DNA of 23,114 bases from CAYHZL01 sp964361075 (GTDB taxonomy: Bacteria > Bacteroidota > Ignavibacteria > UBA10030 > UBA8401). This document shows positions 8,798 through 16,811 of the stretch, one piece after another. The stretch lies in NCBI GenBank assembly GCA_964361075.1, contig CAYHZL010000034.1, positions 1 to 23,114 on the forward strand. Direction: 5' to 3'. The notes beneath the pieces are model-generated. The model made no database searches and was not told where the DNA came from. It saw nothing but the letters and a program-made list of their open reading frames with translations. Position numbers and translations under genes: made by a program. Each line of letters starts with the position of its first letter. Position 1 is the first letter of the stretch.

Positions 8798-9982
8798 TCA
8801 TAAATGGAAATTAATTCCACGTTGTAATTTGGGATCGCCGATTGGCACAAGATTGTTGTTGTTATATTTCGCAGCGAACACGAGAGCAATAAGACCAACA
8901 ACAAGGAGAGGAAATCCTAACTCCATCCAACCGAACACGAAACTTTTACTGTACGACGGCATCACGAGCCAATACAAATCGAAAAACTGTGCGCCAACCA
9001 TCCACGCACCGATAAATTTCAATTTTGCCGGATCTTTTTTTGATGGCTGTGAAAGCAACACTCCGTACGGTACTGCAAATTTCACAATAATTAATAACAC
9101 CGACGCATACTGCCATCCGTTATGCCAGCGAGCGATAAACCAAAATGTTTCTTCCGGAACATTTGCATACCATGTTAACATAAATTGACTGAATGCGATG
9201 TATGCCCAAAAATTTGTGAATGCAAAAATGAGCGCACCAAGACTGTAGTAGTGATCTTTTCCAAGCCCAGCGACAAAATATCCAGATTCGTTTAATGTTA
9301 CGATAAGGAATGTTGCAACTGCAAGCGCAGTCAATACCGAACCGATGAAAAAGTAGACACCAAATATTGTTGAAAACCAATGCGCTTCCAAACTCATCAC
9401 CCAATCAATGCCAAAGAACGTCATCGAAAGAGCAAAGACTGGAACAAAGAGTGTTGACCAGCGGATATTTGCCGTCGTAAGTTTTTGATCTTTTGTGGCG
9501 TCTTGCTTCTTCGAATTTTTCGATAAGAAGAAATTAAACAACAGCCACAATCCGACAAACACAGCGAACCGAATCATAAAAAAATTCACATTGAGATATG
9601 GAGTTTTGTTTCGCAGAATAGTATCGCTCTGTACTATTGCGGCATTTGTCCAGTGATAAAGATTGTGCAGATCAAAAAATAACGGAAGCGCAAAAAGGAT
9701 GACGAGCGGTGTTGCAGCCGCAACAAATTCCATCACGCGGCGAAATGGTGTTGACCACACAGCGCCTGCTAAATATTCCAATGCAACAAGCAGCAATGCG
9801 CCGACCGAAATACCGGCAAGCAATGTTAATCCGATAATATTATTATAGGAAGCACGCGTGTGATCAACTGCGTATGCGGCAAGAACGAGAATCAATCCGA
9901 TGCTTGTTGCAGCCCAGCCAAATTGTATAAAACGCGGCGGCAATGGTTTTTTCAAATACACTACTGGTGTTGTTTCACTCAT
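8798..9982 (-). CDS. actF: Alternative complex III subunit ActF
   Basis: 394 residues with about ten predicted membrane helices. It is the second quinone-site-type membrane subunit of alternative complex III and is related to ActC/NrfD-like proteins. Recognisable segments include WSTPFRRVMEF, FFGIDWVMSLEAHWFSTIFGVYFF and PEETFWFIARWHNGW, characteristic of the ActF family. The start overlaps the end of the actDE gene by four bases (ATGA), so translation is coupled. After its stop comes a 140-base AT-rich gap before the propeller lipoprotein gene; no clear terminator is seen there. Family length is usually about 400 residues, so the gene is complete. Confidence 0.94.
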   Translation of the reverse strand: MSETTPVVYLKKPLPPRFIQFGWAATSIGLILVLAAYAVDHTRASYNNIIGLTLLAGISVGALLLVALEYLAGAVWSTPFRRVMEFVAAATPLVILFALPLFFDLHNLYHWTNAAIVQSDTILRNKTPYLNVNFFMIRFAVFVGLWLLFNFFLSKNSKKQDATKDQKLTTANIRWSTLFVPVFALSMTFFGIDWVMSLEAHWFSTIFGVYFFIGSVLTALAVATFLIVTLNESGYFVAGLGKDHYYSLGALIFAFTNFWAYIAFSQFMLTWYANVPEETFWFIARWHNGWQYASVLLIIVKFAVPYGVLLSQPSKKDPAKLKFIGAWMVGAQFFDLYWLVMPSYSKSFVFGWMELGFPLLVVGLIALVFAAKYNNNNLVPIGDPKLQRGINFHL

Positions 9983-11118
9983 TGTACGTCAGACTCCTTT
10001 GCATAGTGCGAGCGTTGCAATGCGCGGACATACTGCACAATTGCCCATCGCTCTTCGCGAGAAACTTGTGTTGTGTACGACGGCATAATATTTTGCCCTT
10101 CGGTAATAACATGGAAAATATTTCCATCGGGCCAGTTGCGCACTTTATCGGAATGCAATGTCGGCGGATTCGGAAATTGTCCATTCAACCGGCTGTCGCC
10201 GCTTCCAAAATTACCATGGCATGGCGAGCAGAATGTGAGAAATTTTTTCTTTCCTGTTTCCAATGTTTCTTTCGTCGGCAGCAATGGATTGACTAAATAT
10301 TTTCCGGCAGCATCCGGATTTCCTTTATATGGATATGGAAGAAAACCACGCGCAATAGTTCCTTCAACAAGCGGACGCATTGCTCTTCCATCAGCAAATT
10401 GTGTTGTGGTTGCTTGCGGTTTAAATTTATTCTGATTCATCATCCAATCGAACGGTGCAATGTACATTAATTTGTTTAATGTAAAATATGTTCCGCCTGA
10501 TGTCATCACTGCAACCACCAACAACAGAAGAAGAAACTTTGGTTCAAAAATTGACGGCGAGTAATTTATTTCTTCTTCATCATAGTAAATGGAAGCGATA
10601 TTGTCGCCGTGCAACGATTTCAAAAATTCCTTTATTTTCTTTTCATCGAACAACGGATCGCTTGCTTTAATATAGAGACCGAATTTATCGGACGAGACTG
10701 CTTTCATGTACGATGTGTCGTGAATCGGATGACTGTTGTTCGGAAATTTGAAGAAGAACACAATCAACGCACCGATGGTGGTAAGCACTGCCGTAAGTAC
10801 TGTTGCTTCAAACGTAACGGGCACAAACGCAGGCCAGGAAAAGAACGGCTTCCCGCCGATCACATTCGGATAATCAATCGCCGTTACCCACACAACAAAA
10901 AGAAATAAACCAAGCGCACCGGCAAATCCTGCAAACAAGGTAACGAAACCGAGCTTCGACTGTTTCAACCCCATCGCATCATCCATGCCGTGCACGGGAT
11001 ACGGCGAGTTCACATCGAATTTTGTATAGCCCGCATCGCGCACAGCTTTCGCTGCGTGAATAATATCATCCGCTGTGTGAAACAACGCCGATACTGAATA
11101 AAGATTTTTTTTCTCCAT
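9979..11118 (-). CDS. ActD-ActE fusion: DUF3341 domain plus monohaem cytochrome c
   Basis: 379 residues. Residues 1 to about 183 are an ActD-like DUF3341 protein: a small alpha/beta domain (YSVSALFHTADDIIHAAKAV, FDVNSPYPVHGMD) with two membrane helices (about 57-78 and 100-124). Residues from about 190 are ActE-like: one membrane helix (195-216) and a class I cytochrome c with haem motif C297-S-P-C300-H301 and likely Met ligand M345 in NIMPSY. In other alternative complex III operons these are normally separate genes. The frame is continuous through the linker (YYDEEEINYSPSIFEPKF), so this is a real single ORF in this sequence. ActE would pass electrons towards the oxidase. The ATG is preceded by the palindrome GGAACGTTCC, with ACGGAAC as a weak ribosome site, and MITE copy A ends 23 bases upstream. 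Confidence 0.93.
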   Translation of the reverse strand: MEKKNLYSVSALFHTADDIIHAAKAVRDAGYTKFDVNSPYPVHGMDDAMGLKQSKLGFVTLFAGFAGALGLFLFVVWVTAIDYPNVIGGKPFFSWPAFVPVTFEATVLTAVLTTIGALIVFFFKFPNNSHPIHDTSYMKAVSSDKFGLYIKASDPLFDEKKIKEFLKSLHGDNIASIYYDEEEINYSPSIFEPKFLLLLLVVAVMTSGGTYFTLNKLMYIAPFDWMMNQNKFKPQATTTQFADGRAMRPLVEGTIARGFLPYPYKGNPDAAGKYLVNPLLPTKETLETGKKKFLTFCSPCHGNFGSGDSRLNGQFPNPPTLHSDKVRNWPDGNIFHVITEGQNIMPSYTTQVSREERWAIVQYVRALQRSHYAKESDVQ

Positions 11119-11141
11119 GGAACGTTCCGTAACTTAATGAT

Positions 11142-11279
11142 GGGCATCTCTAAAAACCTTCAAGGTTTATCTTGATTAAATTTTGTGATGTTAAAATTTT
11201 ATGTACATCACAAAAATAAAAACCTTGAAGGTTTCGTAATCCCGAAGGATCCCTTCGGGACTAGTTTTTAGAGATGCCC
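11142..11279. mobile_element. MITE-like element, copy A, inserted at the 3' end of actC
   Basis: A 138-bp non-coding element with perfect 16-bp terminal inverted repeats (GGGCATCTCTAAAAAC) and a 4-bp direct duplication TGAT at 11138-11141 and 11280-11283. The interior is made of nested palindromes: AACCTT-C-AAGGTT near each end, GTGATGT...ACATCAC in the centre, and CCCGAAGG...CCTTCGGG. It has no coding capacity, so it would need a transposase from elsewhere; the ends are reminiscent of IS5-type elements but I cannot assign a family. It provides the last codons and the stop of actC. A second copy in opposite orientation lies at 16999-17140. Confidence 0.9.
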
Positions 11280-12646
11280 TGATGTGAAGGTTGAGCGCCT
11301 TCAACCACAGCTTTAATTTCAGAAATTGAAATAACCGGTAACACCCGAACATATAGTAACACCAACGTAAAGAACAAACCAAAACTTCCGACAAACAAAC
11401 CAATATCTATAATTGAAGGAACATAGTAGCCCCAGCTCGAAGGTAGAAAATCTCTACTGAGCGATGTTACCACGATAACAAATCGTTCGAACCACATACC
11501 GACGTTCACTAACACTCCGATGATGAACATGGGAACAATTGATGTGCGGATTTTTTTAATCCAGAATAATTGCGGGAAGATTACGTTGCACGATACCATC
11601 GTCCAGTATGCCCATGCATACGGTCCCATTGCGCGGTTCACGAAAACAAATTGTTCGAGCGGATTGCCGCTGTACCATGCAGTGAAAAATTCCATCATAT
11701 ACGCATATCCAACCATGCTGCCGGTAACCAACATAATCTTGTTCATCTTTTCGAGGTGATCGAGTGTGATGATACGTTCGAATTTAAATACTCTTCTCGT
11801 AACAATAAGAACATTTTGCACCATTGCAAAGCCGGAGAATACCGCACCGGCTACAAAGTATGGCGGAAAAATTGTCGTGTGCCATCCCGGAATAACAGAC
11901 ACGGCAAAATCGTACGACACGATTGTGTGTACCGAAAGAACAAGCGGCGTTGAAAATCCGGCAAGAATGAGATATGCTTTTTCGTAATGCGACCAGTGAC
12001 GATTGCTATGGCGCCATCCCAAGCTGAAAATGGAATAAATAATTTTTTTTATTGTATTCGTGGTGCGATCGCGCAGTGCAGCAAAATCCGGAACCAATCC
12101 GATATACCAAAACACGAGCGACACCGTAAAGTATGTTGACACTGCAAACACATCCCACAACAACGGCGATGTGAAGTTCACCCACACACCATGTTGATTC
12201 GGGTACGGCAGCAACCATACCGCTGCAAGCCACGGACGACCGGTGTGAAACAACACAAACATCGTAGCACAAATAACGGCAAAGAGTGTCATTGCTTCAG
12301 CGAAGCGCGCAATACCTGTCCGCCATTTTTGGCGCAGTAAAAAAAGAATTGCTGAAATCAAAGTGCCTGCATGACCAATACCAATCCAGAATACGAAATT
12401 CACAACATCAAAGCCCCACGCCACCGGTTGATTAATTCCCCACATTCCGACACCTTTCCACAGTGTCATTGCAAGACTCAGTGCGCCAATCAACAACATT
12501 GTGCCGGTAATCGAAATACCAATCCACCAACTTTTTGTTGGAAACGAATCAATCGGTGTAATAATTAATTCACCAAGCGAAGCCGCACTCGGGCGACCTT
12601 CGACCGACGGAAGTTCTACTCTATAATCAATTACAGTTGTCGACAC
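11261..12646 (-). CDS. actC: Alternative complex III subunit ActC (NrfD-like quinol-site subunit)
   Basis: 461 residues with about ten membrane helices, of the NrfD/PsrC superfamily. In alternative complex III, ActC is the main candidate for the quinol-binding membrane subunit beneath the ActB iron-sulfur arm. Recognisable segments include WGINQPVAWGFDVVNFVFWIGIGHAGTL, FHTGRPWLAAVWLLPYPNQ and MEFFTAWYSGNPLEQF. The start codon is GTG, overlapping the actB TAG stop by one base (TAGTG), behind GGAGAAAGCATA. The end is abnormal: the final codons after ...AQPSHQ (GISKN and stop TAG) are encoded by the terminal repeat of MITE copy A. Removing the element and one target duplication gives ...AQPSHH followed by TAA, so the protein core is intact and only the last residues were replaced. 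Confidence 0.95.
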   Translation of the reverse strand: MSTTVIDYRVELPSVEGRPSAASLGELIITPIDSFPTKSWWIGISITGTMLLIGALSLAMTLWKGVGMWGINQPVAWGFDVVNFVFWIGIGHAGTLISAILFLLRQKWRTGIARFAEAMTLFAVICATMFVLFHTGRPWLAAVWLLPYPNQHGVWVNFTSPLLWDVFAVSTYFTVSLVFWYIGLVPDFAALRDRTTNTIKKIIYSIFSLGWRHSNRHWSHYEKAYLILAGFSTPLVLSVHTIVSYDFAVSVIPGWHTTIFPPYFVAGAVFSGFAMVQNVLIVTRRVFKFERIITLDHLEKMNKIMLVTGSMVGYAYMMEFFTAWYSGNPLEQFVFVNRAMGPYAWAYWTMVSCNVIFPQLFWIKKIRTSIVPMFIIGVLVNVGMWFERFVIVVTSLSRDFLPSSWGYYVPSIIDIGLFVGSFGLFFTLVLLYVRVLPVISISEIKAVVEGAQPSHQGISKN

Positions 12647-15600
12647 TATGCTTTCTCCGTTTCTGAAACATTTCTGAGTTTAGCAATGTAGGTAACATTC
12701 GGACGAACATTTATTTCTTCCAACACATGGTAACCAAGTTCGTGTGTCCGGTATTTGCTGATGAGAGAATTTTTATCATTCATATCACCAAACACAATCG
12801 CTTCGGAAGGACACGCTTGTTGACATGCAGTAACAACATCGCTTCCTTTTAATTCACGATTATCTTCGATGGCGTGCTGGCGCGCTTCCATGATGCGTTG
12901 AATGCAGAACGTGCATTTTTCCATCACACCGCGCGAACGAACTGTAACTTCTGGATTGTGCATCATGTTCAACGGCTCTTGCTGTTGATATTCATCTGCA
13001 AACTGATCGCGGAAATCGTAGAAATTAAAACGGCGCACTTTATACGGACAATTGTTCGAACAATATTTTGTTCCGACGCAGCGATTGTACACCATTTGAT
13101 TTAAACCGTCTGCACTATGCGATGTTGCAACAACCGGACAAACGTTTTCGCACGGCGCGTTGTCGCAATGCTGACATAACATCGGTTGGTTGCTGACTTT
13201 CGGTGTGTTCGGTGTGCCTGAGAAGTAACGATCAATGCGAATCCACGCCATCTCTCGCCCAAGTCTCACTTGCTCTTTTCCAACAACTGGAATATTATTT
13301 TCAACATTACACGATGCGGTGCAAACATTGCAACCTGTACATTTATTCAAATCAATAGACATCGCCCACTTCACGCCGTTGTATTCAACATTGTGCGTAA
13401 TACTTGTTGGTACGTGATGTTCCTTCGAAAGAAAATCCGGTTCGTTTTTATATTCTGCAACCGTTCCTTCTTGAATAATTTCTCGTTTGAAATGCAAATC
13501 TTTGAGGAATGTATCATCAAGCGCATGATGCTCTTGTGTGGAAACAAGCGTGTACGTGCCGCTTGTTTTGGAAACTTTTGCATCTGTATAAAGCCACGGA
13601 GAAACGCTCGCACTTTTCGAAATGAACACATTTGCATTCATACCAACGTTGCTGCCGACAACACCGGCAGCCGTTCTTCCGTACCCCAACATCACTGCAA
13701 CTAATTTATCAGCAAGACCCGGCTGCACAAAAACAGGAAGTGTGAGTTTCACATTGTTCACTTCAACTACAATTTTATCATCATTCTTCACGCCAAGTTC
13801 TTTTGCAGAATCAGGCGAAAGCGCAGCGTAATTATCCCACACAATTTTTGAAGCGGGATGCGGTGTTTCCTGCAACCAACCATTGCTTGCGAAACGGCCA
13901 TCGCCGACTGTATAATTATCATGCAAGAAAAGAACAAAATTTTTCGATGTTGTTGTCGTTGTTGCAACACTTACTAACGCTTCAGTTTTAAATCCGCCGG
14001 AAGATTTTGGACTTTCAGCAAATTCTACAACACCATCATGCAGTGACGAATACCAGAATGTTTTGAAATCAACTTTTGCTTTTGCAGAAGGATAAACTTC
14101 TTTTTCCCATCGCGTCATCAAAAATTGATGATAGATAGTTTCAGTAAATGCATCAGGATTTCCATTCATCCATTGTAACAACACCGCTTCTTTTTGACGC
14201 GTGTTGTACATCGGCGCGATCACCGGCTGCTGCAAACTTACAATGCCGGTGCGTGTTTTGAAGTCATTCCAAGATTCAAACGCATGATGAATCGGCAATG
14301 TGAACAAACTTGCATCCGATGTTTCATTTTCTGTTTCGGCAAGTGTTGCCGTAACTTTTACTTTTTTCAACGCTTCAGCATATCCTAAATCCGAAGCGAG
14401 ATGATACACAGGGTTGGAATCAAAATGAATAACAACTTCAACTTGGTTGCTGTTCATTTTTTGCACAAGCGATTCAAACTCTCGTACGTTTGAAAGTGCA
14501 ATATGTTCAGCAGCAGATTGTTCGTTATTATAGAGAACGGTATTACCAAGAACTTCATTTAAAAAATTGACTGCTACGTGAACTGATTCCGGCAGACTGT
14601 TTCCGGCATGAATAATTGCCTTGCCCTGATGTTCAAGTAAATCTTTTACTAATACTTCAACAGCATTTTTATCAAGCGAATGTTTCGATGCAAATTCTTC
14701 GAGAGAATAATTGTTTAACAACGCAGATACTTTTGCATCATCGGCAAAACGAGAAACTTTTTTCTTAATAACAATTTCATTCAACAGACTCAAAACAAAA
14801 TCCAATTGTTGGTCGGGACGAACACGCAGACGATAATCGGCATTCATCGCAGTGGAACTCATCGTTCCTTCTGCGCTGTATAAACGATTAAAATTTTTCG
14901 ATTTCATCACATCGCGATTCTGAACAAACATTCTTGTTTGCTCCATCACGTTGCCTTCGTTGCCGAGAAAATCTGATTCGAGTGCGAGAATAACTTTTGC
15001 TTTATCCCATTTCAATAATGGAAACAGATCGCCGCCGGTAGATTTTGTCCATGCCGATGCGCGATTGCCGTTGTGAAATAATTCGTACGAATAAATTTTT
15101 GCCGTCGGAAATTTGGCAATAAATTCATCGAGAAGTTTTTTTGTTGTGGGAGAAGAGATTGTATGTGTTACAACTGCAATTTCTTTTTTATTCGCAACTG
15201 CCGATTTCAGTGCAAGAGTTATAGCGCCATCAATATTGTTCCATGTCGTAGTATTGAAACCAACAATGCCGATTTTTTGCATCGGGTCTTTCAGGCGTTC
15301 CGGGCTGTATAAATTCAGAATGCTCGCCTGTCCTTTAGAACAGATTTTTCCTTTGTTCACAGGATGATCCGGATTACCATCAATTTTAATTGGGCGACCC
15401 TCGCGCGTTTTAATTAAAATTCCACACGATTGCTCGCAGCCATTACATGTGGACGCATAATAGTTTGCAATGCCGAGTGTCAGCTCTTCAGGTTTTTTAT
15501 TGTAAGGAACAATTTCGCCTTTGTCGCGATAGTTGGTGCAACCCGCTGCCGCAAACGCTGCCGACGCAGAGACCAATCCTAAAAATTGTTTGCGCGACAT

Positions 15601-15792
15601 TGCCGACATTTTTTCCGGCTCAAACGAATCGGTAACACCAGCCATAAATTCGCTCGTCTTTGCATCGCTTGCTTCATTGCTGTTGTGAAAATCGCGAAGA
15701 CTCTTCCAATACGATGATTCGTTGTGGCGCTGTACGCCACCATGGCGCCTTGGCGCCACGTGGTTGGAATGTTCTTGTATAGAATTATCCAT
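12646..15792 (-). CDS. actB: Alternative complex III subunit ActB (molybdopterin-oxidoreductase-like plus ferredoxin domain)
   Basis: 1048 residues. The N-terminal leader is the extended Tat translocation domain of this family: SYWKSLRDF (27-35), a linker, then SRKQFLGLVSASAAFAAAGC (66-85) with Arg-Lys in place of Arg-Arg. The large middle domain resembles molybdopterin oxidoreductases and keeps C116-x2-C119-x3-C123-x27-C151, the pattern of an N-terminal [4Fe-4S] site. ActB proteins are thought to lack the molybdenum cofactor. The C-terminal ferredoxin-like domain has four Cys clusters: near 816 (KCTGCNVCTASC), 871 (CQHCDNAPCENVCP), 905 (RCVGTKYCSNNCP) and 955-987 (KCTFC...ACQQACP), fitting three [4Fe-4S] and one [3Fe-4S]. 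It carries electrons from the quinol site towards ActA. Residues 11-23 (HVAPRRHGGVQRH) are encoded by two hairpins and look like an insert. It starts 3 bases after the preceding ORF, behind AAGG. Confidence 0.97.
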   Translation of the reverse strand: MDNSIQEHSNHVAPRRHGGVQRHNESSYWKSLRDFHNSNEASDAKTSEFMAGVTDSFEPEKMSAMSRKQFLGLVSASAAFAAAGCTNYRDKGEIVPYNKKPEELTLGIANYYASTCNGCEQSCGILIKTREGRPIKIDGNPDHPVNKGKICSKGQASILNLYSPERLKDPMQKIGIVGFNTTTWNNIDGAITLALKSAVANKKEIAVVTHTISSPTTKKLLDEFIAKFPTAKIYSYELFHNGNRASAWTKSTGGDLFPLLKWDKAKVILALESDFLGNEGNVMEQTRMFVQNRDVMKSKNFNRLYSAEGTMSSTAMNADYRLRVRPDQQLDFVLSLLNEIVIKKKVSRFADDAKVSALLNNYSLEEFASKHSLDKNAVEVLVKDLLEHQGKAIIHAGNSLPESVHVAVNFLNEVLGNTVLYNNEQSAAEHIALSNVREFESLVQKMNSNQVEVVIHFDSNPVYHLASDLGYAEALKKVKVTATLAETENETSDASLFTLPIHHAFESWNDFKTRTGIVSLQQPVIAPMYNTRQKEAVLLQWMNGNPDAFTETIYHQFLMTRWEKEVYPSAKAKVDFKTFWYSSLHDGVVEFAESPKSSGGFKTEALVSVATTTTTSKNFVLFLHDNYTVGDGRFASNGWLQETPHPASKIVWDNYAALSPDSAKELGVKNDDKIVVEVNNVKLTLPVFVQPGLADKLVAVMLGYGRTAAGVVGSNVGMNANVFISKSASVSPWLYTDAKVSKTSGTYTLVSTQEHHALDDTFLKDLHFKREIIQEGTVAEYKNEPDFLSKEHHVPTSITHNVEYNGVKWAMSIDLNKCTGCNVCTASCNVENNIPVVGKEQVRLGREMAWIRIDRYFSGTPNTPKVSNQPMLCQHCDNAPCENVCPVVATSHSADGLNQMVYNRCVGTKYCSNNCPYKVRRFNFYDFRDQFADEYQQQEPLNMMHNPEVTVRSRGVMEKCTFCIQRIMEARQHAIEDNRELKGSDVVTACQQACPSEAIVFGDMNDKNSLISKYRTHELGYHVLEEINVRPNVTYIAKLRNVSETEKA
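15724..15758. repeat. Two adjacent GC-rich palindromes inside the actB leader codons
   Basis: GTGGCG-CTGTA-CGCCAC (15724-15740) and TGGCGCC-TT-GGCGCCA (15743-15758) are two perfect hairpins two bases apart, much more GC-rich than the surrounding coding sequence. They encode the odd basic stretch HVAPRRHGGVQRH ahead of the conserved SYWKSL motif. They could be a short repeat inserted in frame, or an mRNA structure near the start codon that affects translation. Confidence 0.6.
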
Positions 15793-15795
15793 TGA

Positions 15796-15987
15796 CTAAC
15801 CTTTTTTCGAACGTTTTACCGCCATGGGGTTTGGCGAAATTTTGAAAGACGACTCTGTTGCTTTCGTGCGCACAGTGGAAAAGAGTTTGAACGGAAGAAC
15901 GCTTTCCATCAACGCTCCAACAACCGCAGTCTTTCCGATTGCTCCAAAAAAATCTCTTCGTTTCAGTACTTCATTTTCTTTTTTCAT
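15796..15987 (-). CDS. 63-residue protein with twin-arginine signal, within the act operon
   Basis: 63 residues with the start of a Tat signal: LKRRDFFGAIGKTAVVGALM (8-27), with R10-R11, a hydrophobic segment up to about residue 37, and a short basic tail ending NPMAVKRSKKG. No domain follows the signal, so the mature part would be under 30 residues or the protein stays as a membrane-anchored peptide. It has its own good ribosome site (AAGGAAG) 13 bases after the actA stop and ends 3 bases before the actB start, so it is cotranslated with them. An upstream ATG at 16017 inside actA has no comparable site. I do not recognise a named family. It might be a small accessory subunit of the complex or an aid to ActB export; both are inference. 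Confidence 0.75.
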   Translation of the reverse strand: MKKENEVLKRRDFFGAIGKTAVVGALMESVLPFKLFSTVRTKATESSFKISPNPMAVKRSKKG

Positions 15988-16000
15988 ATCACACTTCCTT

Positions 16001-16570
16001 TTACCGATGACACGCATAACAATTTTCCGGACCTTTTTTGATTCCCGGAATATTTGCTAAAATTTTCGGTGCATTACGATGACAATCCAAACATGCATTC
16101 ATATTGAACGCATTCACTTGCTGTACAACATCCATCTCCTGCACATTACCATGGCACGATTGGCATTCAATTCCTTTGTTCACGTGAACGCTATGATTGA
16201 AGTACGCATAATCAGGCACCTTGTGAATTCGTTTCCACGGAAGCATTTTTCCTTCAGTGTAATATTGTGTCAGCTTAATAATTTCAGGACGGGTTTTGCG
16301 CGCAACAGTGTGGCAATTCATACAGGTATTTACTTGCGGCACCATTGCATGACGCGACTTGCCGGCACCGGTATGGCAGTACTGACAATCAATTGCCATT
16401 GTTCCGGCGTGAAGTGTATGCGAAAAAAGAACAGGTTGTTGCGGCGTATACCCAACACCATCACGTTCCGTGCGCGACACATAAAATGTAAGGGCAAACG
16501 CACTTAAGGCAACAAAGATAACAATCGGCAACCGTATCTTGAGCGCATAGTCAAGAAAAGACTTTTTCAT
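16001..16570 (-). CDS. actA: Alternative complex III subunit ActA (pentahaem cytochrome c)
   Basis: 189 residues. One N-terminal membrane helix (about 13-30) is followed by a periplasmic domain with five haem c attachment motifs: C62-QYCH, C83-MNCH, C136-QSCH, C160-LDCH and C184-YACH, the last almost at the C-terminus. This matches the pentahaem ActA of alternative complex III, which accepts electrons from the ActB iron-sulfur clusters. It is the first gene of the act operon. AAAGGTATTCA precedes the ATG, and the 240-base gap upstream to the tRNA gene must hold the operon promoter, though I could not identify a convincing one. Confidence 0.95.
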   Translation of the reverse strand: MKKSFLDYALKIRLPIVIFVALSAFALTFYVSRTERDGVGYTPQQPVLFSHTLHAGTMAIDCQYCHTGAGKSRHAMVPQVNTCMNCHTVARKTRPEIIKLTQYYTEGKMLPWKRIHKVPDYAYFNHSVHVNKGIECQSCHGNVQEMDVVQQVNAFNMNACLDCHRNAPKILANIPGIKKGPENCYACHR

Positions 16571-16776
16571 TGAATACCTTTGCGAAGAAAAAATTGAAAA
16601 GAAGACAGGTGTAATGGAGCAGTATCAACAAGACTAAACAGTAAAGAGGCAATAACAATTTTCATTGACTAATAGTTTATTTTTCGTCTGACGTGGCGAA
16701 GCCATCCCTTCGGGGCTGTATAAAAAATTAAGTGGCTAAGCCATCCCTTCGGGAAAGGATGCGCTAATAAAATTAA
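16571..16776. other. Gap between actA and the tRNA terminator, with a 22-bp direct repeat
   Basis: The segment holds the leader of actA and two copies of GTGGCKAAGCCATCCCTTCGGG (16693-16714 and 16732-16753), with 21 of 22 bases identical and 39 bases apart start to start. Each contains its own partial palindromes (GGCnnAGCC, CCCTTCGGG). The same CCCGAAGGGAT core recurs inside the MITE copies and near 18414. No gene is seen. The actA promoter should lie at about 16600-16690, but no clear -35/-10 or TTTG/TAnnTTTG pair stood out. Confidence 0.6.
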
Positions 16777-16809
16777 AGAGAATAACACGCCATAAACATG
16801 TTATTCTCT
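16777..16809 (-). terminator. Intrinsic terminator of tRNA-Asp
   Basis: A perfect 11-bp stem AGAGAATAACA / TGTTATTCTCT with an 11-base loop begins two bases after the tRNA 3' end and is followed on the minus strand by TTAATTTTATT. The stem is AT-rich but long, and the T-rich tail and position fit termination of the tRNA transcript. Confidence 0.8.
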
Positions 16810-16811
16810 AG

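Noticed and set aside
9979..11118. ActDE fusion as an assembly artefact
   Set aside because: The linker reads as continuous acidic then membrane-helix sequence in a single frame, with no sign of a lost stop or internal ribosome site, though only read data could exclude it fully.
11142..11279. MITE copy A as a frameshifted or broken actC
   Set aside because: Removing the element adds only one codon before a native stop, so actC is essentially full length and not truncated.
13270..13704. Open frame of 144 codons on the plus strand within actB
   Set aside because: It is antisense to the well-conserved ActB ferredoxin region, with no recognisable domain.
16693..16753. Possible CRISPR array
   Set aside because: There are only two repeat units with a 17-base spacer and no cas genes; the sequence matches the local palindromic repeat style.
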